A stretch of DNA of 64,000 nt, taken from positions 310,001 through 374,000 of the forward strand of contig CANMTR010000001.1 in assembly GCA_947500825.1 (NCBI GenBank), read 5' to 3'. Below, one piece after another: positions 44,569 through 53,224 of the stretch; position 1 is the stretch's first letter, and the number at the start of each line of letters is the position of its first letter. Under the pieces are notes generated by a model, which saw nothing but the letters and a program-made list of their open reading frames with translations, ran no database searches and was not told the origin of the DNA. The position numbers and the translations under genes are program-made. This DNA is from an uncultured Paracoccaceae bacterium (GTDB lineage Bacteria; Pseudomonadota; Alphaproteobacteria; Rhodobacterales; Rhodobacteraceae).

Positions 44569-44997
44569 ATGAGCCAGGCCAAGGAAGGCGACACCGTCCG
44601 CATGCATTACTCGGGCAGCCTGCCCGACGGGACGAAGTTCGACAGCTCGGAGGGCCGTGATCCGCTGGAGTTCACGCTGGGCAGCGGGCAGATCATCCCC
44701 GGGCTCGACAGCGCCGTGACCGGCATGGAAGTGGGCGAGAGCAAGCAGGTCACCGTGGGGCCCGCCGAGGGCTACGGCGACCGGGACCCGTCGCGCATCC
44801 AGGCGGTGCCGCGCGACCAGATCCCCGAGCACATCCCCACCGATCCGGGCACGCAGCTGCAGATGCAGACGCCCGAGGGCCAGACCCTGCCCGTGGTGAT
44901 CGCGGAAGCGAACGACAGCGAAGTCACGCTGGACGCCAACCACCCGCTGGCCGGCCAGAAGCTGACCTTCGACGTGGAGCTGGTCGAGATCGTCTGA
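44569..44997 (+). CDS. FKBP-type peptidyl-prolyl isomerase, SlyD-like
   Basis: Cytoplasmic folding helper of 142 residues. The FKBP domain is split by an insert-in-flap chaperone domain (residues ~70-120), as in SlyD; there is no His/Cys-rich metal-binding tail. Markers: VRMHYSGSLPDG (~10), FTLGSGQIIPGLDSAVTGM (~38-56), VTVGPAEGYG. The ATG follows GAGGGGAA. A strong terminator follows. Confidence 0.92.
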   Translation: MSQAKEGDTVRMHYSGSLPDGTKFDSSEGRDPLEFTLGSGQIIPGLDSAVTGMEVGESKQVTVGPAEGYGDRDPSRIQAVPRDQIPEHIPTDPGTQLQMQTPEGQTLPVVIAEANDSEVTLDANHPLAGQKLTFDVELVEIV

Positions 44998-45019
44998 TCG
45001 CGACCGCAGCCGTCGAGAA

Positions 45020-45055
45020 GGGGCCGCATTCCGGGAGGAGTGCGGCCCCTTTTTT
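45020..45055 (+). terminator. Intrinsic terminator of the FKBP gene
   Basis: A 9-bp stem (GGGGCCGCA 45020-45028 with TGCGGCCCC 45041-45049) is followed by six T. It ends 2 bases before the fabI stop of the convergent operon. Confidence 0.92.
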
Positions 45056-45057
45056 CG

Positions 45058-45852
45058 TTAGGTGTGGATGTTCTCGATACGGGGCATGCCGAGGACGTGG
45101 AAGCCGCCGTCGATATGGAGCACCTCGCCCGTGGTGAAGGCGCCGCCGTCCGAGGCCAGGTGGACGGCCGTGGCGCCCACCGCCTCGAGGGTGGCGTTGG
45201 CGCGCATGGGCGCGTTCTGCTCGGCGAACCTGAAGGTGCTCCGAGCGCCGCTGATGGCGGCGCCCGCGAGGGTTTTCATCGGCCCCGGGGAGAGCGCGTT
45301 GACCCGGATGCCGTCGGGGCCGAGATCGTTGGCGAGGTAGCGCACGGCCGATTCCAGCGCCGCCTTGGCCACGCCCATGACGTTGTAGTAGGGCGTCACC
45401 TTGTTCGAGCCCTGGTAGGTCAGCGTCAGTATGGTGCCGCCCTCGGTCATCATCTCGGACGCGCGACGGGTCACGTCGATCAGCGAGTAGCACGAGATCG
45501 ACAGGGTGTGGCCGAAATTGGCCCGCGTCGTGTTCACGAACCGGCCCTTGAGCTCGTTCTTGTCCGAGTAGGCAATGGCGTGGACGACGAAGTCGAGGCT
45601 GTCCCAGTGGTCCTTGAGCGTGGCGAAGGCCGCGTCCATGGAGGCGTCGTCGGCCACGTCGGCGGGGATGACGATATCGCTGCCCGCGCTCTCGGCCAGG
45701 GGCCGGACGCGCTTCAGGAGCGCCTCGTTCTGGTAGGTGAAGGCCAGCTCCGCGCCCGCCTCGCGCATGGCGCGGGCGATGCCCCACGCGATGGAGTGGT
45801 CGTTGGCCACCCCCATGATCAGGCCGCGCTTGCCCTCGAGCTGTCCCGCCAT
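45058..45852 (-). CDS. fabI: Enoyl-[acyl-carrier-protein] reductase (NADH)
   Basis: SDR-type enoyl-ACP reductase of 264 residues, last step of the fatty-acid elongation cycle and the target of triclosan. N-terminal GVANDHSIAWGIA, QGSNKV and the Tyr-X6-Lys form YYNVMGVAKAALE identify FabI over other SDRs. It begins 6 bases after fabB on the minus strand. Confidence 0.95.
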   Translation of the reverse strand: MAGQLEGKRGLIMGVANDHSIAWGIARAMREAGAELAFTYQNEALLKRVRPLAESAGSDIVIPADVADDASMDAAFATLKDHWDSLDFVVHAIAYSDKNELKGRFVNTTRANFGHTLSISCYSLIDVTRRASEMMTEGGTILTLTYQGSNKVTPYYNVMGVAKAALESAVRYLANDLGPDGIRVNALSPGPMKTLAGAAISGARSTFRFAEQNAPMRANATLEAVGATAVHLASDGGAFTTGEVLHIDGGFHVLGMPRIENIHT

Positions 45853-45857
45853 ACCCC

Positions 45858-47084
45858 TCACTCCTTCCACTTCGTCAGCAGCATCGACCCGTTCGTCCCG
45901 CCGAAGCCGAAGGAATTGGTCATCACGGTGTCGAGGCCCGCGTTCTCCACCAGCGAGGTGGCGATCTCGCCCTCGCGGATGCGTTCGTCCAGGGTCTCGA
46001 CGTTGATGGAGGGCGCGATGAAGTCGTGCTCCAGCATCAGCAGGCAATAGACGGCCTCCTGCGCGCCGGTGGCGCCCTGGCTGTGGCCGGTCATCGACTT
46101 GGTGGAGCTGATGGGCGGGGTCGATCCGTCGCCGAAGATGCGGCGCACCGCCTCGACCTCGCCCGCGTCGCCCACGGGCGTGGAGGTGCCGTGGGCGTTG
46201 ATGTAGCCCACGCGCCCGGCCTCCATCTCGCGCAAGGCCAGCCGCATGGCCCGCTCGCCGCCCTCGCCGGAGGGCGCCACCATGTCGTGGCCGTCCGAGG
46301 TCGCTCCGAAGCCCGTTACCTCGGCATAGATCTTCGCGCCGCGGGCGCGGGCATGCTCGAGATCCTCCAGCACCACCATGCCGCCGCCGCCGGCGATCAC
46401 GAACCCGTCGCGATCGGCGTCGAAGGCCCGGCTCGCGCGCTCGGGCGTGTCGTTGTAGCGCGAGGACATGGCGCCCATGGCGTCGAACAGGCACGACAGG
46501 GTCCAGTCGAGTTCCTCGCCGCCGCCGGCGAACATCACGTCCTGCTCGCCCAGGCGGATCTGCTGGGCGGCCATGCCGATGCAGTGGAGCGAGGTCGAGC
46601 AGGCGGAGGTGATGGAGAAGTTCATCCCCTTGATCTTGAACGCCGTCGAGAGGTTGGCGCTGACGGTCGAGGACATCGCCTTGGGCACGGCGAAGGGGCC
46701 GATCCGCTTCGGGCTGCCCTTCTCCTCCACGATCCGGTGGGCCTCGTGCAGGGCCGAGGTGGAGGGCCCGCCGGAGCCGGCGATGAGGCCGGTGGCGGGG
46801 TTCGACACCACCTTCTCGGGCAGTCCCGCGTCGGCGATGGCCTGGCTCATGGCGATGTGGGCGTATGCCGCGCCCGGCCCCATGAAGCGCAGGGTGCGCT
46901 TGTCCACGTGGTCGGCGGGGTCGATCTTGAGCGTGCCGGCGACGCGGCTGCGAAAGCCGTGCTCGGCCATCTCGGGGCTCGCCTCGATCCCCGAGCGGCC
47001 CGCCTTGAGCGACTGGGCGACTTCCTGGGCGGAATTGCCGATGGGCGAGACGATGCCCAGTCCGGTGACGACGACGCGGCGCAT
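45858..47084 (-). CDS. fabB: 3-oxoacyl-[acyl-carrier-protein] synthase I
   Basis: Condensing enzyme of 408 residues that elongates unsaturated acyl chains. Nucleophile Cys in [10 protein letters not shown] (~163), His in [12 protein letters not shown] (~297) and [11 protein letters not shown] (~333) complete the Cys-His-His triad; FabB rather than FabF type by its pairing with fabA. Located between fabA and fabI. Confidence 0.95.
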   Translation of the reverse strand: MRRVVVTGLGIVSPIGNSAQEVAQSLKAGRSGIEASPEMAEHGFRSRVAGTLKIDPADHVDKRTLRFMGPGAAYAHIAMSQAIADAGLPEKVVSNPATGLIAGSGGPSTSALHEAHRIVEEKGSPKRIGPFAVPKAMSSTVSANLSTAFKIKGMNFSITSACSTSLHCIGMAAQQIRLGEQDVMFAGGGEELDWTLSCLFDAMGAMSSRYNDTPERASRAFDADRDGFVIAGGGGMVVLEDLEHARARGAKIYAEVTGFGATSDGHDMVAPSGEGGERAMRLALREMEAGRVGYINAHGTSTPVGDAGEVEAVRRIFGDGSTPPISSTKSMTGHSQGATGAQEAVYCLLMLEHDFIAPSINVETLDERIREGEIATSLVENAGLDTVMTNSFGFGGTNGSMLLTKWKE

Positions 47085-47117
47085 CGTGCTCCTCCTGTTC
47101 GGGTCAGCTTGTCCGGG

Positions 47118-47627
47118 TCAGCCCTCGGAGAGGGCGACCTTCATGTCCTTGACCTGGTAGATCAGGTCCCCGTCGGCGTGAACGGTTCCGTCCGCCACGC
47201 CCATGGTCAGGCGGCGCGTCTGCACCGCCTTGGTGAACTCAACGTTGTAGGTGAGGCGCTTGCGATCGGGGCGGACCATGCCCGTGAGCTTCACCTCGCC
47301 CACGCCCAGGGCGTAGCCGCGCCCCTGCCAGCCGCGCCAGCCGAGGTTGAAGCCCGTGAGCTGCCACAGCCCGTCGAGGCCGAGGCAGCCGGGCATGATC
47401 GGATTGCCGGGGAAGTGGCACTCGAAGAACCACAGGTCGGGGGAGATGTCGAACTCCGCGACCACGTGTCCCTTGCCGTTGGGGCCGCCATCGGCCGAGA
47501 TGTCGGTGATGCGGTCCATCATCAGCATCGGGGGCAGCGGCAACTGGGCGTTGCCCTCGCCGAACAGCTCGCCCTTCGCGCAGGCGATGAGGTCCTCGCG
47601 GTCGAAGGACGTCGGGTAGTCGGACAT
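47118..47627 (-). CDS. fabA: 3-hydroxydecanoyl-[acyl-carrier-protein] dehydratase/isomerase
   Basis: Hot-dog-fold enzyme of 169 residues that introduces the cis double bond at C10 in anaerobic unsaturated fatty-acid synthesis. Active His is in [12 protein letters not shown] and Asp in GLDGLWQL. Start at 47627 has AGGAGG upstream. A TTGCAC (47695-47690, minus strand) with GATAAA 16 bases on is a likely promoter, back to back with that of irr. Confidence 0.95.
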   Translation of the reverse strand: MSDYPTSFDREDLIACAKGELFGEGNAQLPLPPMLMMDRITDISADGGPNGKGHVVAEFDISPDLWFFECHFPGNPIMPGCLGLDGLWQLTGFNLGWRGWQGRGYALGVGEVKLTGMVRPDRKRLTYNVEFTKAVQTRRLTMGVADGTVHADGDLIYQVKDMKVALSEG

Positions 47628-47710
47628 GGGGGCCCTCCTGGCGGCGTCGGTCACGTCGATGGTCGCCTTTATCACCGTGCGGGAAAGCGGTGCAAGGGCC
47701 GCAGCCCGCG

Positions 47711-47739
47711 TTGAAATCCCGGGCCCGGTGGTATTATAT
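47711..47739 (+). promoter_or_regulatory. Promoter of irr
   Basis: TTGAAA (47711-47716), a 17-base spacer and TTATAT (47734-47739), overlapping TATTAT, form a good sigma-70 promoter. A start ~7 bases on (about 47746) coincides with the irr start codon, and no ribosome-binding site exists, so the mRNA may be leaderless. Confidence 0.65.
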
Positions 47740-47747
47740 CGTGCGTG

Positions 47748-48191
47748 ATGGCCGATCTGGACCCCTATATCGATGACGACCGCCTCGCCCGGGGGAGCGA
47801 ATGGCTCTCGCGCGCGACGCTGCGCCCGACGCGCCAGCGCCTGTCGCTGGCCGCGCTCCTGGTGGGCGACGGCGAGGTGCGCCACGTCACCGCCGAGAGC
47901 CTGCACGACGCAAGCCGCGCGGCCGGGGAGACCACGTCGCTGGCCACGGTCTACAACACGCTGCGCGCCTTCTGCCGGGCGGGCCTCATGCAGGAAGTCC
48001 ATATCGAGGGTGCCAAGAGCTACTTCGACACCCGCGTGGAAGACCACCCCCACTTCCTGTGGGAGGAGGACGGTCACTTGGCCGATGCCGCCCCCGAGGA
48101 CCTGGAGATCGCGCGCCTGCCGAAGGCCCCTCCGGGCGCGCGGATCAGCGGCGTCGATGTCATCATCCGCTTGCGCCGCGACGAGGAATAG
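47748..48191 (+). CDS. irr: Iron response regulator Irr (Fur family)
   Basis: DNA-binding protein of 147 residues, the alphaproteobacterial Fur-family regulator that responds to haem status and controls iron and haem genes. The winged-helix part ([32 protein letters not shown]) and the histidine-bearing [14 protein letters not shown] dimerisation region fit Irr. It is divergent from fabA-fabB-fabI, an arrangement conserved in Rhodobacteraceae as far as I know. ATG at 47748 or in-frame GTG at 47745. Confidence 0.9.
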   Translation: MADLDPYIDDDRLARGSEWLSRATLRPTRQRLSLAALLVGDGEVRHVTAESLHDASRAAGETTSLATVYNTLRAFCRAGLMQEVHIEGAKSYFDTRVEDHPHFLWEEDGHLADAAPEDLEIARLPKAPPGARISGVDVIIRLRRDEE

Positions 48192-48413
48192 GGCGCATTC
48201 TGGAAACGATATCGTCGAAATCGCGTGCTTGTTTACGGGTTGCAAAGTGTCCGAGCGATTTTTTCGTCCTGCGTAAAAAGACAAGTTGACGAAAAGTTAA
48301 CTCCCTCGTAGCGGACGTGATCGAGGGGTGTCTGAAGAGGGCGCCCCTCGCGGAGCGGATGCCGGGGATGACATCCGACCGCTGGGTTCCTCTTCGTTTC
48401 GGGAATTTGAAAG
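48192..48413. other. 222-base gap before the VPLPA protein
   Basis: Lower GC than average in its first half. It contains TTGACG at 48287-48292, a possible -35, and several inverted repeats, e.g. CGGATG...CATCCG near 48356-48380, which would fold in a 5' leader of the downstream gene. No gene or known RNA family is seen. Confidence 0.45.
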
Positions 48414-49055
48414 ATGAAAGCATTGCTCCTCGGGGTGGCCGCCACGCTGGCCGCGACCGCGGCCTCCGCGGCGACGTACCAGTCCACCACCTATACCGAC
48501 CCCTCCTACCAAGTCGTCGTCAGCCAGGAGGGCAGCGCCACCCGGTTCGACCTGTCCACCCTGGTGGGCGAGGGCGACTTCCTTGGCTTCGGCTTCAATT
48601 ATGCCGGGTCGGACATGCTCTCGTCCGCGGACCTGATGCTGCTCTCCGCCACCAAGAAGAACGGTGATTCGATCACCCCAGCCATCTCCCTGTTCGGAAA
48701 CGGCAGCGAAACGGTCTCCGGCTGCGGCAACGGCTGCAACTTCAACGGGTCCGGCTCGGCGAGCGAGTTCGACTACATCGTCCGCATCGGGTCGAACGGT
48801 GGCGGCCAGAACAACTACGTGGCCTCCGCCTCCTTCAGCCTCGCCGACACACTGGCCTCCGACTTCGACGGGCTGGCGCTGCGTCTGCAGTCCACGGCCG
48901 ACAGCGCGGGCACCCCGGTCAACGGCGGCTCGCTCAAGATCGACCTCGAGGAGATCGAGGACATGGCCCCGGTGCCGCTGCCGGCCGCCGCGTGGCTGCT
49001 GCTCGCGGGCCTCGGCGGCCTGGGCGCTGTGGCGCGCCGCAAGACCGGCGCCTGA
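48414..49055 (+). CDS. Secreted protein with VPLPA-CTERM sorting signal
   Basis: Exported protein of 213 residues. A signal peptide (MKALLLGVAATLAATAASA) is followed by a polar, Gly/Ser/Asn-rich body with a CGNGC motif, and the C-terminus has VPLPAAAWLLLAGLGGLGAVARRK: motif, helix, basic tail, the VPLPA-CTERM class of exosortase-processed proteins. Cells with such proteins usually export extracellular polysaccharide or biofilm matrix. The exosortase is not in this window. Body function unknown. Confidence 0.8.
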   Translation: MKALLLGVAATLAATAASAATYQSTTYTDPSYQVVVSQEGSATRFDLSTLVGEGDFLGFGFNYAGSDMLSSADLMLLSATKKNGDSITPAISLFGNGSETVSGCGNGCNFNGSGSASEFDYIVRIGSNGGGQNNYVASASFSLADTLASDFDGLALRLQSTADSAGTPVNGGSLKIDLEEIEDMAPVPLPAAAWLLLAGLGGLGAVARRKTGA

Positions 49056-49086
49056 CGCGCCCCCCGGCGGCCCTTGGGCCGCGACG

Positions 49087-49112
49087 ACGCCGGCCGGTTC
49101 CCCGGCCGGCGT
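49087..49112 (+). terminator. Hairpin after the VPLPA gene
   Basis: An 11-bp perfect G/C stem (49087-49097 with 49102-49112) with loop TTCC lies 32 bases past the stop. No T-run follows, so it may be a weak or Rho-assisted terminator or an mRNA 3' end. Confidence 0.6.
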
Positions 49113-49188
49113 TCGCGTGCGGGTCTTGGTCTCGTGAACCGGAGGGTATATGGGCGAGCGCGCATCCCCATTGGAAGGACCGGGCGTG

Positions 49189-50505
49189 ATGGACCGTCAG
49201 CGCAAGCTCTTCATCCGGACCTACGGGTGCCAGATGAACGTCTACGACAGCGAGCGCATGGCCGAGGCGCTGGGCGGGCAGGGCTACGTCCCCACCGATA
49301 CGCCCGACGACGCGGACATGATCCTGCTCAACACCTGCCACATCCGCGAGAAGGCGGCGGAGAAGGTCTATTCGGAGCTGGGCCGGTTCCGCGGGCTCAA
49401 GGAGGCCAACCCCGACCTCAAGATCGGCGTCGCCGGCTGCGTCGCCCAGGCCGAGGGCGAGGAGATCCTGCGCCGCCAGCCCCTCGTGGATCTGGTGGTG
49501 GGCCCGCAGAGCTATCACCGCCTCCCCGAGATGGAGCGGCAGGCCCGGGGCGGGGCGCGCGCCCTCGACACCGATTTCCCCCCCGAGGACAAGTTCGACC
49601 GGCTGGGCGCGCGGCCGAAGGCCCTCCGTGGTCCGACCGCGTTCCTGACCGTGCAGGAGGGATGCGACAAGTTCTGCGCCTTCTGCGTTGTGCCCTATAC
49701 CCGCGGGGCGGAATCCTCGCGCCCCGCCGCGCGGGTGCTGGCCGAGGCGCGCGACCTGGTGGCGCGCGGCGTGCGCGAGATCACCCTCCTGGGCCAGAAC
49801 GTGAACGCCTATCACGGCGAGGGACCGGACGGGGAATGGAGCCTCGCGCGCCTGATCCGGGAATTGGCGGAGATCGACGGGCTGGAGCGGATCCGCTTCA
49901 CCACGTCTCACCCCAACGACATGGACGACGACCTGATCGCCGCCCACGGCGAGGTGGACAAGCTGATGCCCTACCTGCACCTGCCGGTGCAGTCCGGCTC
50001 CGACCGGGTGCTGAAGGCCATGAACCGCAAGCACACCGCCGATAGCTACCTCGCGCTCATCGAGCGCATCCGCGCGGCCCGGCCCGACATCCTGATCTCG
50101 GGCGATTTCATCGTCGGATTCCCCGGCGAGACCGAGGCCGACTTCGCCGCCACCATGGACCTGGTGAAGGCGGTGGAATACGGCCAGTGCTACTCGTTCA
50201 AGTACTCCACCCGGCCCGGCACCCCGGCCGCCGAGCGCGCGCAGGTCGACGAGGCTGCCAAGGACGAGCGCTTGCAGCGGCTGCAAGCCCTCCTCAGGGA
50301 CCAGCAGCGCGCGGTGCAGGACCGGATGGTGGGCCGCGAGGTCGGCGTCCTGTTCGAGAAGCCGGGCCGCGAGCCGGGGCAGATGGTGGGCAAGTCCGAC
50401 CACCTCCACTCGGTCTTCGTGGACGCCCCCGTGTCCCGGGGCGAGCTGGCGCGGGTGCGCATCACCGCCAGCGCCGCGAACTCCCTCGCCGGCGAGCTGG
50501 TCTGA
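49189..50505 (+). CDS. miaB: tRNA-2-methylthio-N6-dimethylallyladenosine synthase
   Basis: Radical-SAM methylthiotransferase of 438 residues acting on A37 of tRNAs reading UNN codons. The radical-SAM cluster is Cys159, Cys163, Cys166 (CDKFCAFC); the second cluster uses Cys in YGCQMN, NTCHIRE and VAGCVAQ. A C-terminal TRAM domain (~375-438) is present. The ATG follows GGAAGGA. It stands alone. Confidence 0.96.
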   Translation: MDRQRKLFIRTYGCQMNVYDSERMAEALGGQGYVPTDTPDDADMILLNTCHIREKAAEKVYSELGRFRGLKEANPDLKIGVAGCVAQAEGEEILRRQPLVDLVVGPQSYHRLPEMERQARGGARALDTDFPPEDKFDRLGARPKALRGPTAFLTVQEGCDKFCAFCVVPYTRGAESSRPAARVLAEARDLVARGVREITLLGQNVNAYHGEGPDGEWSLARLIRELAEIDGLERIRFTTSHPNDMDDDLIAAHGEVDKLMPYLHLPVQSGSDRVLKAMNRKHTADSYLALIERIRAARPDILISGDFIVGFPGETEADFAATMDLVKAVEYGQCYSFKYSTRPGTPAAERAQVDEAAKDERLQRLQALLRDQQRAVQDRMVGREVGVLFEKPGREPGQMVGKSDHLHSVFVDAPVSRGELARVRITASAANSLAGELV

Positions 50506-50508
50506 CCC

Positions 50509-50557
50509 TCTCACCCTTTCGTCAAGTACCCCGGGGTCCGGGGCGGAGCCCCGGCCT
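50509..50557 (+). repeat. Rhodobacteraceae-type palindromic intergenic repeat, copy 2
   Basis: CTCTCACCCTTTCGTCAAGTACC followed by CCGGGGTCCGGGGCGGAGCCCCGG; the last part is a stem GGGGC-GGA-GCCCC. It shares its 5' lead with 40179-40235. Here it follows miaB and probably ends its transcript before secG. Confidence 0.65.
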
Positions 50558-50570
50558 CCTGCAGCCCGGG

Positions 50571-50599
50571 TTGCGCGCGGGCCGCGATGGCACTAGACG
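50571..50599 (+). promoter_or_regulatory. Possible secG promoter
   Basis: TTGCGC (50571-50576), 17-base spacer, TAGACG (50594-50599). Predicted start near 50606 would give a ~27-base leader for secG. Only the TTG of the -35 is strong, so this is tentative. Confidence 0.4.
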
Positions 50600-50632
50600 G
50601 TGCCCGGTCACGACAGACGGATCCCGCACCCC

Positions 50633-51037
50633 ATGCAAACCATCGTCCTCACCGTCCACCTGATCCTCGCGCTGTGCCTGATCGGCGTGGTTCTGCTGCA
50701 GCGATCCGAGGGCGGCGGCCTTGGAATGGGTGGCGGCGGCGGCGCCATGTCGGCGCGGGGCGCGGCGACGGCGCTGGGCAAGGCGACCTGGGGGCTGGCC
50801 GCCTGCTTCATCGCCACGTCGATCTGGCTGACGGTGATCGCGGCGCAGAACACTTCCGACACCTCCGTGCTCGACCGGCTGGGCAGTGAGGGCGCCCCGA
50901 TCGAGGAGGGCGACCAGTCCCCCTCGACGCCCGAGCTGGGCGGCGACCTGCTGCCGCCGCCGGCTGCGGACGGCGGCGCGGCCGCGCCGACCGAGGGGTC
51001 GGGCGACCAGCCGACACTGCCGCCCCGCGCCGAGTGA
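50633..51037 (+). CDS. secG: Preprotein translocase subunit SecG
   Basis: Inner-membrane component of SecYEG, 134 residues. Two membrane helices (~1-20 and ~50-72) flank the conserved glycine loop [17 protein letters not shown]. The C-terminal ~55 residues are a Pro/Gly/Glu-rich disordered tail, longer than in E. coli but usual in alphaproteobacteria. Start at 50633 chosen since the helix begins at once; it lacks a clear Shine-Dalgarno. pyrG follows. Confidence 0.9.
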   Translation: MQTIVLTVHLILALCLIGVVLLQRSEGGGLGMGGGGGAMSARGAATALGKATWGLAACFIATSIWLTVIAAQNTSDTSVLDRLGSEGAPIEEGDQSPSTPELGGDLLPPPAADGGAAAPTEGSGDQPTLPPRAE

Positions 51038-51158
51038 CGCCTGCGCCCGCAGGCCCGGTTGCGGGCCCCGCGCGCAGGGGGTAATCGGACGCCCCGTGGC
51101 GGGCGCTGTCGCCCGCGACGCATCTGCCGCATTCCTGTCCACGGGGGACCCCGATCCA

Positions 51159-52802
51159 ATGGCGCGTTACGTCTTCATCACCGGTGGCGTGGTGTCCTCG
51201 CTGGGCAAGGGGCTGGCCTCTGCCGCGCTGGGCTCGCTCCTGCAGGCACGCGGCTTCTCCGTGCGTCTCCGCAAGCTCGACCCCTATCTCAACGTCGATC
51301 CCGGCACGATGAGCCCGTTCGAGCACGGCGAGGTCTTCGTCACCGACGACGGGGCCGAGACCGACCTGGACCTGGGCCATTACGAGCGGTTCACCGGCGT
51401 CGCCGCCCGCTCCACCGATTCGGTGTCGTCGGGGCGGATCTACTCCAGCGTGCTGGAGAAGGAGCGCCGGGGCGACTACCTGGGCAAGACGATCCAGGTG
51501 ATCCCCCACGTCACCAACGAGATCAAGGACTTCCTGACCGTCGGCGCCGACGAGGTCGACTTCATGCTGTGCGAGATCGGCGGCACGGTGGGCGACATCG
51601 AGGGGCTGCCGTTCTTCGAGGCGATCCGCCAGTTCGGCCAGGAGCGACCGCGGGGCCAGTGCATCTTCATGCACCTGACCCTGCTGCCGTGGATCGCGGC
51701 GTCGGGCGAGCTGAAGACCAAGCCCACCCAGCACTCGGTCAAGGAGCTGCGCTCCATCGGCATCGCGCCCGACGTGCTGGTCTGCCGCTCGGAACGGCCG
51801 ATCCCCGAGAAGGAGCGCGAGAAGCTGGCGCTGTTCTGCAACGTGCGCCCCGACAGCGTGATCGCCGCCTACGACCTGGGCTCCATCTACGAGGCGCCGC
51901 TCGCCTATCACCGGGAGGGGCTCGACCAGGCGGTGCTGGACGCGTTCGGCATCCACCCCGCGCCGAAGCCCAACCTGACGCGGTGGGACGACGTGGCCGA
52001 CCGGATCTTCAACCCCGAGGGGGAGGTCCGCGTGGCGATCGTGGGGAAATACACCCAGCTCGAAGACGCCTACAAGTCCATCGCCGAGGCGCTGACCCAT
52101 GGCGGCATGGCGAACCGGGTGAAGGTGCACGTGGAATGGGTCGACGCGGAGCTGTTCGACAGCGAGGACCCCGCGCCGTACCTGGAGCCCTACGACGCGA
52201 TCCTGGTGCCGGGCGGCTTCGGCGAGCGGGGGACGGAAGGAAAGATCAAGGCGGCGCAATTCGCCCGCGAGCGCAAGGTGCCGTATCTGGGGATCTGCCT
52301 CGGGATGCAGATGGCAGTCGTCGAGGCGGCGCGCAACCTGGCCGGCATGGAGCGCGCGGGCAGCCAGGAGTTCGACCACGAGTCGGGAGAGCTCAGGTTC
52401 GAGCCGGTGATCTTCCACCTCAAGGAATGGATCAAGGACAACCAGACCATCGCGCGTGACGTTCTGGACGACAAGGGCGGGACCATGCGGCTAGGCGCTT
52501 ATACCGCGCATCTGAAGGAAGGGTCGAAGGCGGCCGAGGTCTATGGCACGCACCGTATCGAGGAGCGTCACCGCCACCGCTACGAGGTGGATATCCGCTA
52601 CCGCGAGGCGCTGGAGGCCCAGGGGCTGTGCTTCTCGGGCATGTCGCCCGACGGGCGCCTGCCCGAGATCGTCGAGGTGGAGGGGCATCCGTGGTTCATC
52701 GGCGTGCAGTTCCACCCGGAGCTGAAGTCTAAGCCCTTCGCGCCGCATCCGCTCTTCGCCGATTTCGTCCGGGCGGCGAAGAAGGCCTCGCGCCTGGTGT
52801 GA
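51159..52802 (+). CDS. pyrG: CTP synthase
   Basis: Glutamine-dependent enzyme of 547 residues converting UTP to CTP. The N-terminal synthetase domain opens [15 protein letters not shown] and includes [15 protein letters not shown]; the C-terminal GATase domain has the nucleophile Cys in GICLGMQ (~378) and His/Glu in FHPELKS (~515). Next to secG, 121 bases downstream. Confidence 0.97.
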   Translation: MARYVFITGGVVSSLGKGLASAALGSLLQARGFSVRLRKLDPYLNVDPGTMSPFEHGEVFVTDDGAETDLDLGHYERFTGVAARSTDSVSSGRIYSSVLEKERRGDYLGKTIQVIPHVTNEIKDFLTVGADEVDFMLCEIGGTVGDIEGLPFFEAIRQFGQERPRGQCIFMHLTLLPWIAASGELKTKPTQHSVKELRSIGIAPDVLVCRSERPIPEKEREKLALFCNVRPDSVIAAYDLGSIYEAPLAYHREGLDQAVLDAFGIHPAPKPNLTRWDDVADRIFNPEGEVRVAIVGKYTQLEDAYKSIAEALTHGGMANRVKVHVEWVDAELFDSEDPAPYLEPYDAILVPGGFGERGTEGKIKAAQFARERKVPYLGICLGMQMAVVEAARNLAGMERAGSQEFDHESGELRFEPVIFHLKEWIKDNQTIARDVLDDKGGTMRLGAYTAHLKEGSKAAEVYGTHRIEERHRHRYEVDIRYREALEAQGLCFSGMSPDGRLPEIVEVEGHPWFIGVQFHPELKSKPFAPHPLFADFVRAAKKASRLV

Positions 52803-52890
52803 GCGGGCCGCGGGCCCGATCGCGACTGGTGACGGAACGGCCGCGAGATCCGTGCGTTTGTGCCCCACATCCGGCGTAGGAGGCCAAGAG

Positions 52891-53115
52891 ATGACCAACG
52901 AGAATGAGACGAAGGGCAAGTCCAAGGACCTTATGGGCAAGGCCAAGGAAGCTCTCGGAGACATGCTCGGAAACGAGAAGATGAAGGCCGATGGCAAGGG
53001 CGATCAGGTCGAGGGCAAGACCCAGGAGACCGCCGGCAAGGTCCAGGATGCGGTCACGCCCGACAAGACCGAAGAGCATCACCACCACCATCACCACGAC
53101 GACACGAAGAAATGA
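52891..53115 (+). CDS. CsbD-family stress protein with polyhistidine tail
   Basis: Small hydrophilic protein of 74 residues. The CsbD core is the repeated GK(A/S)KE..GD...K..G segment (residues ~7-55). Members accumulate in general stress but their role is unknown. Near the C-terminus are seven consecutive histidines between EE and DDTKK, which could bind metal. AGGAGG precedes the ATG at 52891. Confidence 0.85.
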   Translation: MTNENETKGKSKDLMGKAKEALGDMLGNEKMKADGKGDQVEGKTQETAGKVQDAVTPDKTEEHHHHHHHDDTKK

Positions 53116-53120
53116 GCAGT

Positions 53121-53142
53121 CGCGGGCGCTTCGGCGCCCGCG
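53121..53142 (+). terminator. UUCG-capped hairpin after csbD-like gene
   Basis: A 9-bp perfect stem, CGCGGGCGC (53121-53129) with GCGCCCGCG (53134-53142), is closed by a TTCG tetraloop and starts 5 bases past the stop. No T-run; likely a transcript 3' end or stabiliser. Confidence 0.65.
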
Positions 53143-53224
53143 TCCCGTCTGCGGCCGCCCCGCCGCATCTGGCCATCCGGCCCACCCCGTGAGATAGGGG
53201 AGGGCGACGGCCGGGAGGGGACCC

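Noticed and set aside
53076-53099. Seven-histidine run as a vector or tag artefact
   Set aside because: Codons are mixed, flanking sequence is continuous with a CsbD gene and native-looking terminator hairpin, and no vector sequence is present.
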